Source: Staphylococcus muscae
GTDB taxonomy: Bacteria > Bacillota > Bacilli > Staphylococcales > Staphylococcaceae
Direction of reading: 5' to 3'
NCBI RefSeq assembly: GCF_003019275.1
Contig: NZ_CP027848.1
Coordinates: 1,674,001-1,738,000, forward strand
DNA length: 64,000 bases
In this document: piece after piece, positions 56,094-64,000 of the stretch
Layout: each line of letters opens with the position of its first letter
Numbering within the stretch: position 1 is the first letter of the stretch
Made by a program: the position numbers and the translations under genes
The notes under the pieces: model-generated
What the model was told of the DNA's origin: nothing
Database searches by the model: none
The model's input: only the letters and a program-made list of their open reading frames with translations

Positions 56094-56651
56094 CTAGCGT
56101 TTTGTCTTCATAAGATTAGCATTAAGAATACTTGCCATTTCATCAGGTGTCTCCTGACAATCATTTGATAACCATTTATAGATGATAGCTAATTCACCGC
56201 CGATTGTATAATGAATGAAATAATCTGAACGATGCATCTCAGGTAAAGATTTTAGTATGGCAGTATAAGTGTGTTGGGTAAACTTCATATAATCTCTAAT
56301 CAATACAGGTTGTGTGTTTGTCACAATAATTGTTTGGAAAAAAGATTTATAGCGCAGAATATATTTAAACAACAATCGGAACCCTTTTAAAATGTAAGAT
56401 TTAGTCGTTTCTAAATCACTATGTTCAATCGTGTATGTTGTTGACGCCATCAGTCGCTCATAACGCTTCATATGAAATTGTTTAATCACTTCAAATAGTT
56501 GGTACTTATCTTCAAAATGTGCATAGAATGTTGAACGATGTACACCGCTTTCTGCACAAATTTCTTTAATAGTAATTGCTTCAAAAGGATGATGCTCAAG
56601 AAGCCTAATCAGTGCTTTACAAATTTGATAATACGTTTTTGTTTTTTTCAT
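56094..56651 (-). CDS. TetR family regulator of the adjacent efflux genes
   Basis: 185-residue TetR-type repressor. The N-terminal helix-turn-helix (about 20-50) is AITIKEICAESGVHRSTFYAHFEDKYQLFEVI. The ligand domain is mostly helical and unlike TetR itself, close to the Firmicute TetR_C group of AcrR/YxbF type. It is divergent from the HlyD-like and MFS genes, the usual arrangement for a repressor of a drug-efflux pair. The 120-bp shared region has a CACA...TGTG half-palindrome (56683-56705) as a candidate operator. Confidence 0.87.
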   Translation of the reverse strand: MKKTKTYYQICKALIRLLEHHPFEAITIKEICAESGVHRSTFYAHFEDKYQLFEVIKQFHMKRYERLMASTTYTIEHSDLETTKSYILKGFRLLFKYILRYKSFFQTIIVTNTQPVLIRDYMKFTQHTYTAILKSLPEMHRSDYFIHYTIGGELAIIYKWLSNDCQETPDEMASILNANLMKTKR

Positions 56652-56771
56652 AAAATCACCAGAGGGTTATATTTTAAATCCGACACATTTGTTGAAATTG
56701 TCTGTGGTATGTGCAGAATGATGGTTTTATAATACAGGATATTGAATTTGAAGGAAAGGAAATTTATCATA

Positions 56772-57419
56772 ATGAAGAAGTTAGTCATGATTAATATCAT
56801 TACCATTGTATTGCTCGTCATCATTGGAATTGGAGGATTTTATTTTTATAATCAGTCAACCAATTATGTCAAAACAGAAAATGCGCAAGTAGATGGTGAA
56901 CAAATTAAAATAGCAGCACCTGCCTCAGGTCAAATTTCAGAGTTGAAAGTAGCTGAAGGAGACAAATTAAAAGAAGGGGATACTTTTGCGAAAGTACAAG
57001 TAAAATCTGAAACTGGCGATGTTCAAACAATGGATATCCCGATGCCCGTAGAAGGAACTATTGTGAAAATGTCTGCACAAAAGGGTAGTATAGCACAAGC
57101 GGGGCAGCCTTTAGCTTATGCGTATAACTTGGATAAACGTTATGTAACAGCGAATATTGATGAAACAGAAGTGAAGGATGTAGAAACAGGTCAAGTAGTT
57201 GATATTGCGATTGATGGCCAAGATTCTAAAGTGAAGGGGAAAGTTGTTCATGTTGGTCAAGCGACAGCATCGAGTTTTTCTTTAATGCCTTCATCAAATA
57301 GTGACGGGAATTATACAAAAGTGACACAAGTGATTCCTGTAAAAATTGAGTTTGATAGCCAACAATCAAATGGTGTTCTACCAGGTATGAACGCAGAAGT
57401 AAGTATTCATAAGAACTAA
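56772..57419 (+). CDS. HlyD/EmrA-type membrane fusion protein
   Basis: 215-residue efflux adaptor. An N-terminal membrane anchor (about 4-25) is followed by a biotinyl-lipoyl-like domain starting YVKTENAQVDGEQIKIAAPASGQI and by a beta-barrel. The coiled-coil hairpin found in Gram-negative EmrA is missing, as expected in a cell without an outer membrane. It is paired with the 14-helix MFS carrier 16 bases downstream. Start 56772 is the ATG of MKKLVMINI. Confidence 0.85.
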   Translation: MKKLVMINIITIVLLVIIGIGGFYFYNQSTNYVKTENAQVDGEQIKIAAPASGQISELKVAEGDKLKEGDTFAKVQVKSETGDVQTMDIPMPVEGTIVKMSAQKGSIAQAGQPLAYAYNLDKRYVTANIDETEVKDVETGQVVDIAIDGQDSKVKGKVVHVGQATASSFSLMPSSNSDGNYTKVTQVIPVKIEFDSQQSNGVLPGMNAEVSIHKN

Positions 57420-57434
57420 ATAGGAGGTCATCCA

Positions 57435-59138
57435 ATGTTTGTGATGATATATAGCATTGTTTCACTTATCGTGATTGTATTGATGAACCTCATGTTGCTG
57501 CACCGTCGTAAGAAAAAACAGATGAACTTAAACGAAGATGTCGACCAAACACAGTTGATAGATGAACGTCATGAAGAGATAGATGTAAACGCATCTATCA
57601 CTGATCAAGTGAAGGGAACCGTCACGCAATATCGATTTAAAGAAGGGATTACACGTAATAAAGTGTTGGCTGCGATGTTATTTGGTATGTTTATTGCCAT
57701 ATTGAATCAGACATTGTTGAATACCGCACTTCCTAAAATTAATACAGATTTCAATATTACTGCTGCGACAGGGCAGTGGTTAATGACAGGATTTATGTTA
57801 GTAAATGGGATATTAATTCCAATCAGTGCATTCTTATTTGAGAAATATTCATATCGACGTTTATTTTTATTCTCTATGTTGATATTCTCTGTCGGCTCAC
57901 TAGTTTGTGGGATTGCTTGGAACTTTCCAATCATGATGTCAGGTCGTATATTGCAGGCAGCAGGTGCAGGTATCTTGATGCCGCTTGGAACGAATGTCTT
58001 TATGACGATTTTCCCACCAGAAAAACGTGGGATGGCAATGGGAACATTAGGAATCGCCATGATACTAGCACCAGCAATTGGGCCAACACTTTCTGGTTAT
58101 ATCGTTGATCATTATGATTGGCATACCATGTTTATCGGTATGTTTGTGATAGGCTTGATAGCGTTAGTTTTCGCATATTTTTGGTTTGGTATGTATCAAC
58201 GTACCTCACAACCGAAAGCGGATGTACCAGGGGTAATATTTAGTACAATTGGTTTTGGTGCATTATTGTATGGCTTTAGTGAAGCGGGTAACGATGGTTG
58301 GGGATCTACAAAAATTATTGCCATGTTAGTGATTGGAGTGATTTTTACAACCGCATTTGTTATTCGTGAAATGACGATGAAAACACCGATGTTAAGCTTT
58401 GAGGTACTTAAATATCCAGGCTATACACTGACTGCAGCTATCAATATGATTGTCACAATGAGTTTATTTGGTGGGATGATTTTACTCCCGCTATACTTAC
58501 AAAATTTACGTGGATTCTCGGCGATTGATTCAGGATTGTTACTCTTACCTGGTGCACTGATTATGGGCTTTATGGGGCCAATTGCCGGTAAACTGTTAGA
58601 TACAATTGGTATTAAACCTCTGGCAATTATTGGTTTAACAATTACGACTTATGGTACATGGGAATTAACACAATTGACGATGGATACACCTTATTCATCA
58701 ATTTTATGGATTTATATTGTACGTTCTTTCGGTATGAGTTTTATCATGATGCCTATTATGACAGCAGGTATGAATGCGTTACCTGCGCGACTCATCTCAC
58801 ATGGGAATGCATTAATCAATACAATGCGCCAATTAGCTGGTTCTATTGGTACGGCTATTTTAGTGACTGTTATGACACAACAAACAGATACACATCTTGC
58901 AACATTTCAGCAAGATTTAGATGCAACACAGCCATTTATTCAAGATCAGTTACAGTCATTGGCACAGCAACTTGGTGGAGAACAGCAAGCAACAGCAGCT
59001 ATTTTGAAGTTTGTAAATGAACTTGCAGCAGTTGATGGTGTGAACAGTGCTTTCTGGGTTGCGACAGCCTTGAGTGGACTCGCACTTATCATGAGCTTTT
59101 TCTTGCATGATAAATCATATTATATGTCGAAAGAATAA
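57435..59138 (+). CDS. MFS multidrug efflux transporter, DHA2 (EmrB/QacA) family
   Basis: 567-residue transporter. A hydrophobic N-terminal helix (about 1-25) and a cytoplasmic stretch precede the 14-helix DHA2 core. Core motifs are ILNQTLLNTALPKI in helix 1, GRILQAAGAGILMPLG near helix 4 and a PAIGPTLSGYIVDH motif C antiporter signature. It should export drugs or fatty acids with protons. The extra N-terminal helix is unusual for QacA but seen in some Firmicute EmrB proteins. AGGAGG lies upstream. Confidence 0.9.
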   Translation: MFVMIYSIVSLIVIVLMNLMLLHRRKKKQMNLNEDVDQTQLIDERHEEIDVNASITDQVKGTVTQYRFKEGITRNKVLAAMLFGMFIAILNQTLLNTALPKINTDFNITAATGQWLMTGFMLVNGILIPISAFLFEKYSYRRLFLFSMLIFSVGSLVCGIAWNFPIMMSGRILQAAGAGILMPLGTNVFMTIFPPEKRGMAMGTLGIAMILAPAIGPTLSGYIVDHYDWHTMFIGMFVIGLIALVFAYFWFGMYQRTSQPKADVPGVIFSTIGFGALLYGFSEAGNDGWGSTKIIAMLVIGVIFTTAFVIREMTMKTPMLSFEVLKYPGYTLTAAINMIVTMSLFGGMILLPLYLQNLRGFSAIDSGLLLLPGALIMGFMGPIAGKLLDTIGIKPLAIIGLTITTYGTWELTQLTMDTPYSSILWIYIVRSFGMSFIMMPIMTAGMNALPARLISHGNALINTMRQLAGSIGTAILVTVMTQQTDTHLATFQQDLDATQPFIQDQLQSLAQQLGGEQQATAAILKFVNELAAVDGVNSAFWVATALSGLALIMSFFLHDKSYYMSKE

Positions 59139-59141
59139 TTG

Positions 59142-59183
59142 AAATCACAGTTTCTTCGTAAAGGTGGAGAGACTGTGATTTTT
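59142..59183 (+). terminator. terminator of the efflux operon
   Basis: AAATCACAG and CTGTGATTT pair over a loop, followed by TT-rich sequence. Confidence 0.75.
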
Positions 59184-59195
59184 GGTTTATCATGA

Positions 59196-59336
59196 TTATT
59201 TATCTTTCACAAATGACTTAATGAATAAGCCGATGCCGAGTCCGAGGCAGGCACCCACTAAAAGTTGATCAAATAAGCTGCCTAAACCAATTCCGATGAA
59301 AAGGCCAGCTGGCACAAGATAATTGCTATTATTCAT
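59196..59336 (-). CDS. small glycine-rich membrane protein
   Basis: A 46-residue protein: polar start, a helix with GxxxG repeats (AGLFIGIGLGSLFDQLLVG), a second hydrophobic stretch and the basic end SFVKDK. AAAGGGGGAA lies 7-8 nt before the ATG. It is read opposite the efflux operon and upstream of nothing obvious on its strand. It resembles small staphylococcal membrane proteins of unknown function, with no toxin motif recognised. Confidence 0.6.
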   Translation of the reverse strand: MNNSNYLVPAGLFIGIGLGSLFDQLLVGACLGLGIGLFIKSFVKDK

Positions 59337-59390
59337 GTTCTTTTCCCCCTTTATTATTTATATTATATCCAACCATCTTTTGTGCGTATA

Positions 59391-59430
59391 TAAAAACCCC
59401 AATCAACAAAATTTTATTGATTGAGGTTTG
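59391..59430 (-). terminator. lipL-pta terminator
   Basis: AAACCCCAATCAA and TTGATTGAGGTTT form a hairpin immediately after lipL, with a T-run on the - strand. Confidence 0.8.
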
Positions 59431-59436
59431 TTTATA

Positions 59437-60276
59437 TTAGTCTTCAATTTGGTGATTAATCTTTGCATTACGTGCGAGCATACGATCATAGTAGTGCTCA
59501 TAACGTGACCATTCATCTGTTGTTATAGGGTCTGTGTTCAAAGTACCACCTAAGTCTTTGATGGCATAGAGCAATTTGAACATGACGTCTTGTACAGTGA
59601 TATCACGCTTAAGTAATGTCTCTAATGATGCCATGCACTCTGGATGAATATCAGGATAGCTGAACTTCGTGACTTCTCCTTTAAGTGCATGTTCATAGAA
59701 GTCGTGCATGAGTTGTGCACGTTCAGTGCCAGAACCTTCTACACAAAGATAGATTTGAACGGCCACACCCCCGCGTACACGGCGTTGAGAGATACCTGCA
59801 AATTTTTTGCCATCAATACTTAAATCGAACTTACCCGGACAATAGGAATGTACAATTTCATAAGTGTCAATGTCAATCTTGTCATCTTCAAACATTTTGC
59901 AGATCAACAAGTACATCACTGTGAATGCTTCGTCAATCGTAATCTCGGTTTTACCTTTAAAGATCAGTGAGATGTTCAGCACACCTTGATCGAGTACAAC
60001 ACCTAGACCACCAGAATTACGTACAATCGCATTGTAACCTTGTTTATCTGTTAAGTATGAAATGCCATCTTTTAAATAAGGCAATCGTGAATCATGTATG
60101 CCTAAGATGACGACGTGCTGATGAATCCAAGTTCTCACAACATTTGGAGACAAGTCCTTTCCGACACTTTCAGAGAATGTATCGTCAAATGCAAAAGATT
60201 GCATCGGTTCAAGGCCTGTCGTATGGTCAATGTAACGCCAAGTCACATCATTGAAATATTTAGAAGCGAGATCCAT
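59437..60276 (-). CDS. lipL: octanoyl-[GcvH]:protein N-octanoyltransferase
   Basis: 279-residue lipoate ligase-fold amidotransferase. It moves octanoyl or lipoyl groups from GcvH to E2 subunits in the Gram-positive lipoylation pathway. The catalytic cysteine is C146 in HSYCPGKFDLS and the lysine lies in DGKKFAG. The RNSGGLGVVLD motif replaces the RRxSGGGxV of LplA. Its ATG overlaps the pta stop by one base (TAATG), so translation is coupled. Confidence 0.93.
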   Translation of the reverse strand: MDLASKYFNDVTWRYIDHTTGLEPMQSFAFDDTFSESVGKDLSPNVVRTWIHQHVVILGIHDSRLPYLKDGISYLTDKQGYNAIVRNSGGLGVVLDQGVLNISLIFKGKTEITIDEAFTVMYLLICKMFEDDKIDIDTYEIVHSYCPGKFDLSIDGKKFAGISQRRVRGGVAVQIYLCVEGSGTERAQLMHDFYEHALKGEVTKFSYPDIHPECMASLETLLKRDITVQDVMFKLLYAIKDLGGTLNTDPITTDEWSRYEHYYDRMLARNAKINHQIED

Positions 60277-61265
60277 TATTGTAATGATTGTGCTGCTGTA
60301 ATGATAGATAAGTTATAAACGTCTTCTGAAGAGCAGCCACGTGATAAGTCGTTCACTGGTGAGTTAAGACCTTGTAATACAGGCCCAACTGCGTCAAAAC
60401 CACCTAAACGTTGAGCGATTTTGTATCCGATGTTACCAGCTTCTAAGCTAGGGAAGATGAATACATTCGCATCACCTTGGATTTTTGCACCTGGCGCTTT
60501 TTTCTTCGCAACTTCTGGAACGATTGCTGCGTCGAATTGGAATTCACCATCAACAACAACATCTGTTAAGTTTTCGCTGTCGATTTTTTCTTGTGCAAGT
60601 TCAACAGCTTGAACGACTTTTTCAGTGTCATCTGATTTTGCTGAACCTTTTGTTGAGAAGCTTAACATCGCAACTTTTGGTTCCATACCGAAGCTTTGTG
60701 CTGTTTTCGCACTTTCAATGGCAATTTCAGCTAAGTCTGATGCACCAAGTTCTGGGTTGATAGCACAGTCACCGAAAAGATATTGTTTGTCTTCTTTAAT
60801 CATGAAGAACACACCTGATGTTTTTGATACACCTGGTTTTGTTTTGATGATTTGTAATGCAGGACGTACAGTGTCTGCAGTTGAGTGAGCAGCACCACTT
60901 ACAAGACCTTCAGCTTTACCTGCATAAACAAGCATTGTACCGAAGTAGTTTACGTTGTTAAGTAACTCTTGGGCTTGTTCCTCAGTTGCTTTACCTTTAC
61001 GACGTTCTACGAATTTTTCTACTAATTCTGCTTTAAGGTCGCTTGTATCAGGTTGGATTACTTCAATACCTTCAATGTTTAAACCTTCATCTGCAGCTAA
61101 TTTTTTAATATTGTCTTCGTTACCTAATACGATAGGTGCGACATAATCAGATGCTTGTAATTCAACGGCTGCTGATAATACACGTGCATCTTCTCCTTCT
61201 GGTAATACAATACGAACGTTTTTGCCTGACAATTTGTCTTTTAATACATTTAATAAGCTAGACAT
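60276..61265 (-). CDS. pta: phosphate acetyltransferase
   Basis: 329-residue enzyme that interconverts acetyl-CoA and acetyl phosphate, the first step of acetate overflow. The family pattern includes RIVLPEGEDARVLSAA, LVSGAAHSTADTVRPALQII and the C-terminal GPVLQGLNSPVNDLSRGCS. Length matches the short Firmicute Pta. A GGAGGACAT site precedes the start. It is divergent from hemQ. Confidence 0.97.
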   Translation of the reverse strand: MSSLLNVLKDKLSGKNVRIVLPEGEDARVLSAAVELQASDYVAPIVLGNEDNIKKLAADEGLNIEGIEVIQPDTSDLKAELVEKFVERRKGKATEEQAQELLNNVNYFGTMLVYAGKAEGLVSGAAHSTADTVRPALQIIKTKPGVSKTSGVFFMIKEDKQYLFGDCAINPELGASDLAEIAIESAKTAQSFGMEPKVAMLSFSTKGSAKSDDTEKVVQAVELAQEKIDSENLTDVVVDGEFQFDAAIVPEVAKKKAPGAKIQGDANVFIFPSLEAGNIGYKIAQRLGGFDAVGPVLQGLNSPVNDLSRGCSSEDVYNLSIITAAQSLQ

Positions 61266-61426
61266 AATATGTCCTCCTTTGACATGTTATAGCATAATTT
61301 TCCGTTTATTATTATACGCTATTTTTCTTGAGATTTCCAAGACACCAATTGGATGCCGTTTTTTTCGTTTTTATATAAGGAATATGGTACTATTTATTTG
61401 TAAATTAATAATAAGGAGTGTTCTGA

Positions 61427-62185
61427 ATGAGTCATGCAGCAGAAACTTTAGATGGATGGTATAGCTTGCATTTATTTTATGCAGTTGATTGGGCATCATG
61501 GCGTTTAGTACCGCAAGCAGAACGTGAACAAATGCTTGCAGAATTTGAAGGATTGTTAACAGAACTGAAAGGTGCAAAAGAAGCTGGCGAAGGAGATCAT
61601 GTGGCATATAACGTTGCAGGTCAAAAGGCAGATATTTTACTTTGGTTCTTACGCCCTGAAATGAAAGACTTAACATCAATTGAGACGGCAATCAACAAGT
61701 TACCAATTGCGGATCACTTCATCCCAACATATTCATATGTGTCAGTTGTAGAATTGAGTAATTACCTTGCAGGTCAATCGAACGAAGATCCGTATGAAAA
61801 TCCACATGTACGCGCTCGTTTGTATCCACAATTACCAGAAACAGATTATATTTGTTTCTATCCAATGAACAAGCGTCGTAATGAAACATACAACTGGTAT
61901 ATGTTGTCAATGGAAGAACGTAAAAAGTTAATGTACGATCACGGAATGATTGGTCGTAAATATGCAGGTAAGATTAAACAATTTATTACAGGTTCTGTTG
62001 GGTTTGATGATTTTGAGTGGGGCGTCACACTCTTCTCAGATGACGTATTACAATTCAAAAAAATCGTCTATGAAATGCGCTTCGATGAAACAACAGCACG
62101 TTACGGTGAGTTTGGTAGTTTCTTCATTGGTAACAAGCTTGATAGCGAGACACTTCATACGATGATGGCACTTCCTGAAAAATAA
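61427..62185 (+). CDS. hemQ: coproheme decarboxylase (HemQ/ChdC)
   Basis: 252-residue chlorite-dismutase-fold enzyme. It decarboxylates coproheme III to heme b with peroxide, the last step of the Gram-positive heme pathway. The catalytic tyrosine is Y145 (CFYPMNKRR), with K149 and the proximal heme ligand H172 (DHGMIGR), numbers identical to S. aureus. ATAAGGAGTG precedes ATG 61427. It lies divergent from pta, a conserved staphylococcal arrangement. Confidence 0.96.
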   Translation: MSHAAETLDGWYSLHLFYAVDWASWRLVPQAEREQMLAEFEGLLTELKGAKEAGEGDHVAYNVAGQKADILLWFLRPEMKDLTSIETAINKLPIADHFIPTYSYVSVVELSNYLAGQSNEDPYENPHVRARLYPQLPETDYICFYPMNKRRNETYNWYMLSMEERKKLMYDHGMIGRKYAGKIKQFITGSVGFDDFEWGVTLFSDDVLQFKKIVYEMRFDETTARYGEFGSFFIGNKLDSETLHTMMALPEK

Positions 62186-62201
62186 ATAATAAGATAGACA
62201 T

Positions 62202-62243
62202 AAAACTGGTTTACATCCATTCAATGTGTGAGCCAGTTTTTTT
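62202..62243 (+). terminator. hemQ terminator
   Basis: AAAACTGGTTTACA pairs with TGTGAGCCAGTTTT, followed by TTTT. Confidence 0.85.
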
Positions 62244-62403
62244 GTTGGGAATTTCCAGTTGTTTTGCTTGATATCGATGTTTTATCAAATTTAAAATGTG
62301 AATATTTTAAGTGTAAAAATTTTTATAAAAATAAGATTTCTGTACATACCCGTGTTATAGTATAGGGAACAATATAAAAAGAATTGTATGGGGAGGCGTG
62401 GCA

Positions 62404-63750
62404 ATGAGTTCGGATAAGCAAACTTTGAAGCCAACAATCGGCTTGTTTACAGCTGTTACGATTATTGTCGGTACAATTATAGGATCAGGGGTATTCGTAA
62501 AACCAAGCTCTGTGTTGGCATACGCTGGAACGAGTAATTTAGCGCTTTGGGCATGGTTGCTTGGGGGTATACTTACGTTAGCATCTGGCTTAACGATTGC
62601 CGAAGTCGGTGCACAGATCACACGAACAGGTGGTTTGTATGCTTATATCAAAGATATTTACGGTTCATTCTGGGGTTTTTTAACAGGGTACACACTAACC
62701 GTCCTTTATGGACCAGCGATTATTGTATCGCTTATTCTCTTTTTAGGCATTTTGATTACGAAATTCTTTACAATTAGTAGTTTTTGGATAATTCCAATCG
62801 GGGCAGGTATTTTCCTATTCTTACTCCTATTGAATATCATTGGAACGTATTATGCGAATGCGATGCAAAATATATCAACAGTCGCGAAACTGATTCCAAT
62901 TTTTGCGATTGTTGTTTTTGGTTTAGTATATGGTCAAGAAGGTGTGTTTGGTAGTGATGTAACACAATTGATCATGAATAATGATGGAACGGTTAACTTT
63001 GGACGTGCGGTTTTGGCGACATTATTTGCATATGACGGTTGGATTATGTTGACGACGATGTCGGGCGAGATGAAAAATCCGCAAAAACACTTGCCATTAG
63101 CGATGTTAATCGGAATCTTAATTGTCACACTTGTTTATGTGATGATTAATGTGGCGATTTTTAAAACATTACCAGCATCAGAAGTCTATTTATTTGGAAA
63201 TAGTGTGAGCGCAGAAGCGGCTGTTATTTTGTTTGGTAGTATCGGGGCTAAAATTGTGAATATTGGGTTGATTGTATCAATTATCGGTACGTTGAACGGC
63301 AAGTTGATTACTTTCCCACGTATTCCATTTGCGATGGCACAAGACAATTTATTACCGTATTCACAACATGTTCAGTATGTGAGTAAGCGCTTCGGTTCGC
63401 CGATTGGTGCACATATTGTGATGAGTGTGTTGACGATTATTATTTTGACTTTGAGCATTTGTTTCCCGACGGTTTTTGATGCGGATTATTTATCAGAGAT
63501 TACGATTTTTATTATATACTTTTTCTATATGGCGTCATTTGTTGGTTTGTTCATTTTAAGACGTAAAAACAAAGGGCAGAAGCGTGCATTTTCGGTACCG
63601 CTTTATCCGGTGTTACCAATTCTAGCGATGTCAGGTGGCTTATTCATTATTATTAATACATTTATATCAGACCCATTAGGGTCGGGCATCGCCATCGGAG
63701 GATTGTTGCTTGGTGTGCCACTCTATCTCTTCACTGTAAAGAGAACATAA
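62404..63750 (+). CDS. APC family amino acid permease (SteT-like)
   Basis: 448-residue transporter with about 12 helices. The first, TAVTIIVGTIIGSGVFVKP, has the APC unwound GSGVF substrate site, and ARTGGLYAY-like RTGGLYAYIKDIYG follows. It resembles SteT and LAT-type exchangers for serine, threonine or aromatic amino acids. ATG 62404 is 8 nt from GGAGG; a GTG two codons earlier is too close. A ThrE-type exporter gene begins 26 bases downstream, so the two may be one amino acid transport unit. Confidence 0.86.
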   Translation: MSSDKQTLKPTIGLFTAVTIIVGTIIGSGVFVKPSSVLAYAGTSNLALWAWLLGGILTLASGLTIAEVGAQITRTGGLYAYIKDIYGSFWGFLTGYTLTVLYGPAIIVSLILFLGILITKFFTISSFWIIPIGAGIFLFLLLLNIIGTYYANAMQNISTVAKLIPIFAIVVFGLVYGQEGVFGSDVTQLIMNNDGTVNFGRAVLATLFAYDGWIMLTTMSGEMKNPQKHLPLAMLIGILIVTLVYVMINVAIFKTLPASEVYLFGNSVSAEAAVILFGSIGAKIVNIGLIVSIIGTLNGKLITFPRIPFAMAQDNLLPYSQHVQYVSKRFGSPIGAHIVMSVLTIIILTLSICFPTVFDADYLSEITIFIIYFFYMASFVGLFILRRKNKGQKRAFSVPLYPVLPILAMSGGLFIIINTFISDPLGSGIAIGGLLLGVPLYLFTVKRT

Positions 63751-63776
63751 AGATTGTTTAAAAGAAGGTGACAACG

Positions 63777-64000
63777 TTGATTCAATCTAAACCGTCAGAT
63801 CAAGACGTGATGAATATTGTGATGCTGGCTGGGCGTATTTTATTAGAATGTGGGGCAGAAGCAAATCGTGTAGAAGATACGATGCATCGTATTGCGATAG
63901 CATACGGTTATGAAGAAACACAAGGCTATGCGCTCAATATCTTTATTAATTTCTCGTTATCACCTGATCATGATACACGTATGGTTAAGATAAAAAAGAA
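63777..64000 (+). CDS. ThrE/YjjP family threonine/serine exporter, N-terminal part (partial)
   Basis: A TTG start with AAGGTG 6 nt upstream opens a frame that runs off the right edge after about 74 codons. ILLECGAEANRVEDTMHRIAIAYG is the conserved beginning of the ThrE/DUF1212 family, a soluble domain that precedes ten membrane helices. Members export threonine or serine, in Firmicutes often as two subunits. The close upstream amino acid permease fits. Confidence 0.82.
   Translation, partial: MIQSKPSDQDVMNIVMLAGRILLECGAEANRVEDTMHRIAIAYGYEETQGYALNIFINFSLSPDHDTRMVKIKK

Overview
The window is chromosomal DNA from a low-GC Gram-positive coccus, almost certainly a Staphylococcus. RpoC, S12, S7, EF-G, EF-Tu, VraB and HemQ read like staphylococcal proteins. 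The backbone order (rpoBC, ybxF, rpsLG, fusA, tuf, M20 peptidase, kbl, tdh, ilvE, deoxynucleoside kinases, tadA; later folE2, bshB2, nagB, hxlAB, vraABC, pdxK, ung, lipL, pta, hemQ) is as I recall it from S. aureus. Several inserted blocks argue against S. aureus itself. An animal-associated species such as the hyicus/intermedius group is a guess. I see no rRNA, tRNA, CRISPR array, transposase or phage gene.

Layout. 1-9.1 kb holds transcription and translation genes (end of rpoB, rpoC, ybxF, rpsL, rpsG, fusA, tuf), with unusually structured intergenic RNAs. 9.1-9.85 kb holds a SprG/SprF-like type I toxin-antitoxin locus plus a second copy that kept the antitoxin RNA but lost most of the toxin. 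9.9-20.4 kb carries an M20 amidohydrolase, a threonine-to-glycine pair (tdh, kbl), ilvE, a DUF2325 protein, HAD phosphatases, two deoxynucleoside kinases, tadA and an NADPH-dependent FMN reductase-type flavoprotein.

20.4-33 kb is an accessory carbohydrate region. A GH3 glycosidase and a HAD protein face an AraC regulator. A seven-gene hexuronate operon (kdgA, kdgK, uidB, uxaC, uxuA, uxuB, uidA) follows, encoding import, hydrolysis of beta-glucuronides and conversion of glucuronate to pyruvate and glyceraldehyde 3-phosphate, with a probable CcpA (cre) site at its start. 33.3-34.0 kb holds an Fst/SprA1-like toxin, its truncated duplicate and a structured dispersed repeat.

34-41.3 kb carries folE2, bshB2 and yojF, then a divergent RpiR regulator and a PTS permease, nanE and nagB set that probably takes up N-acetylmannosamine, then hxlAB. 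41.4-44.5 kb is the overlapping vra-like acyl-CoA operon. 44.5-47 kb is an insertion zone with an ABC-ATPase remnant, a membrane protein, an extra D,D-carboxypeptidase and a transporter remnant.

47-64 kb contains pdxK, ung, small conserved proteins, two APC permeases, an Ssu-type ABC transporter with a flavoenzyme, a TetR-controlled EmrA/EmrB-type efflux pair, lipL-pta, hemQ and the start of a ThrE-type exporter. Starts were chosen from Shine-Dalgarno placement and remembered family N-termini; no database search was run.
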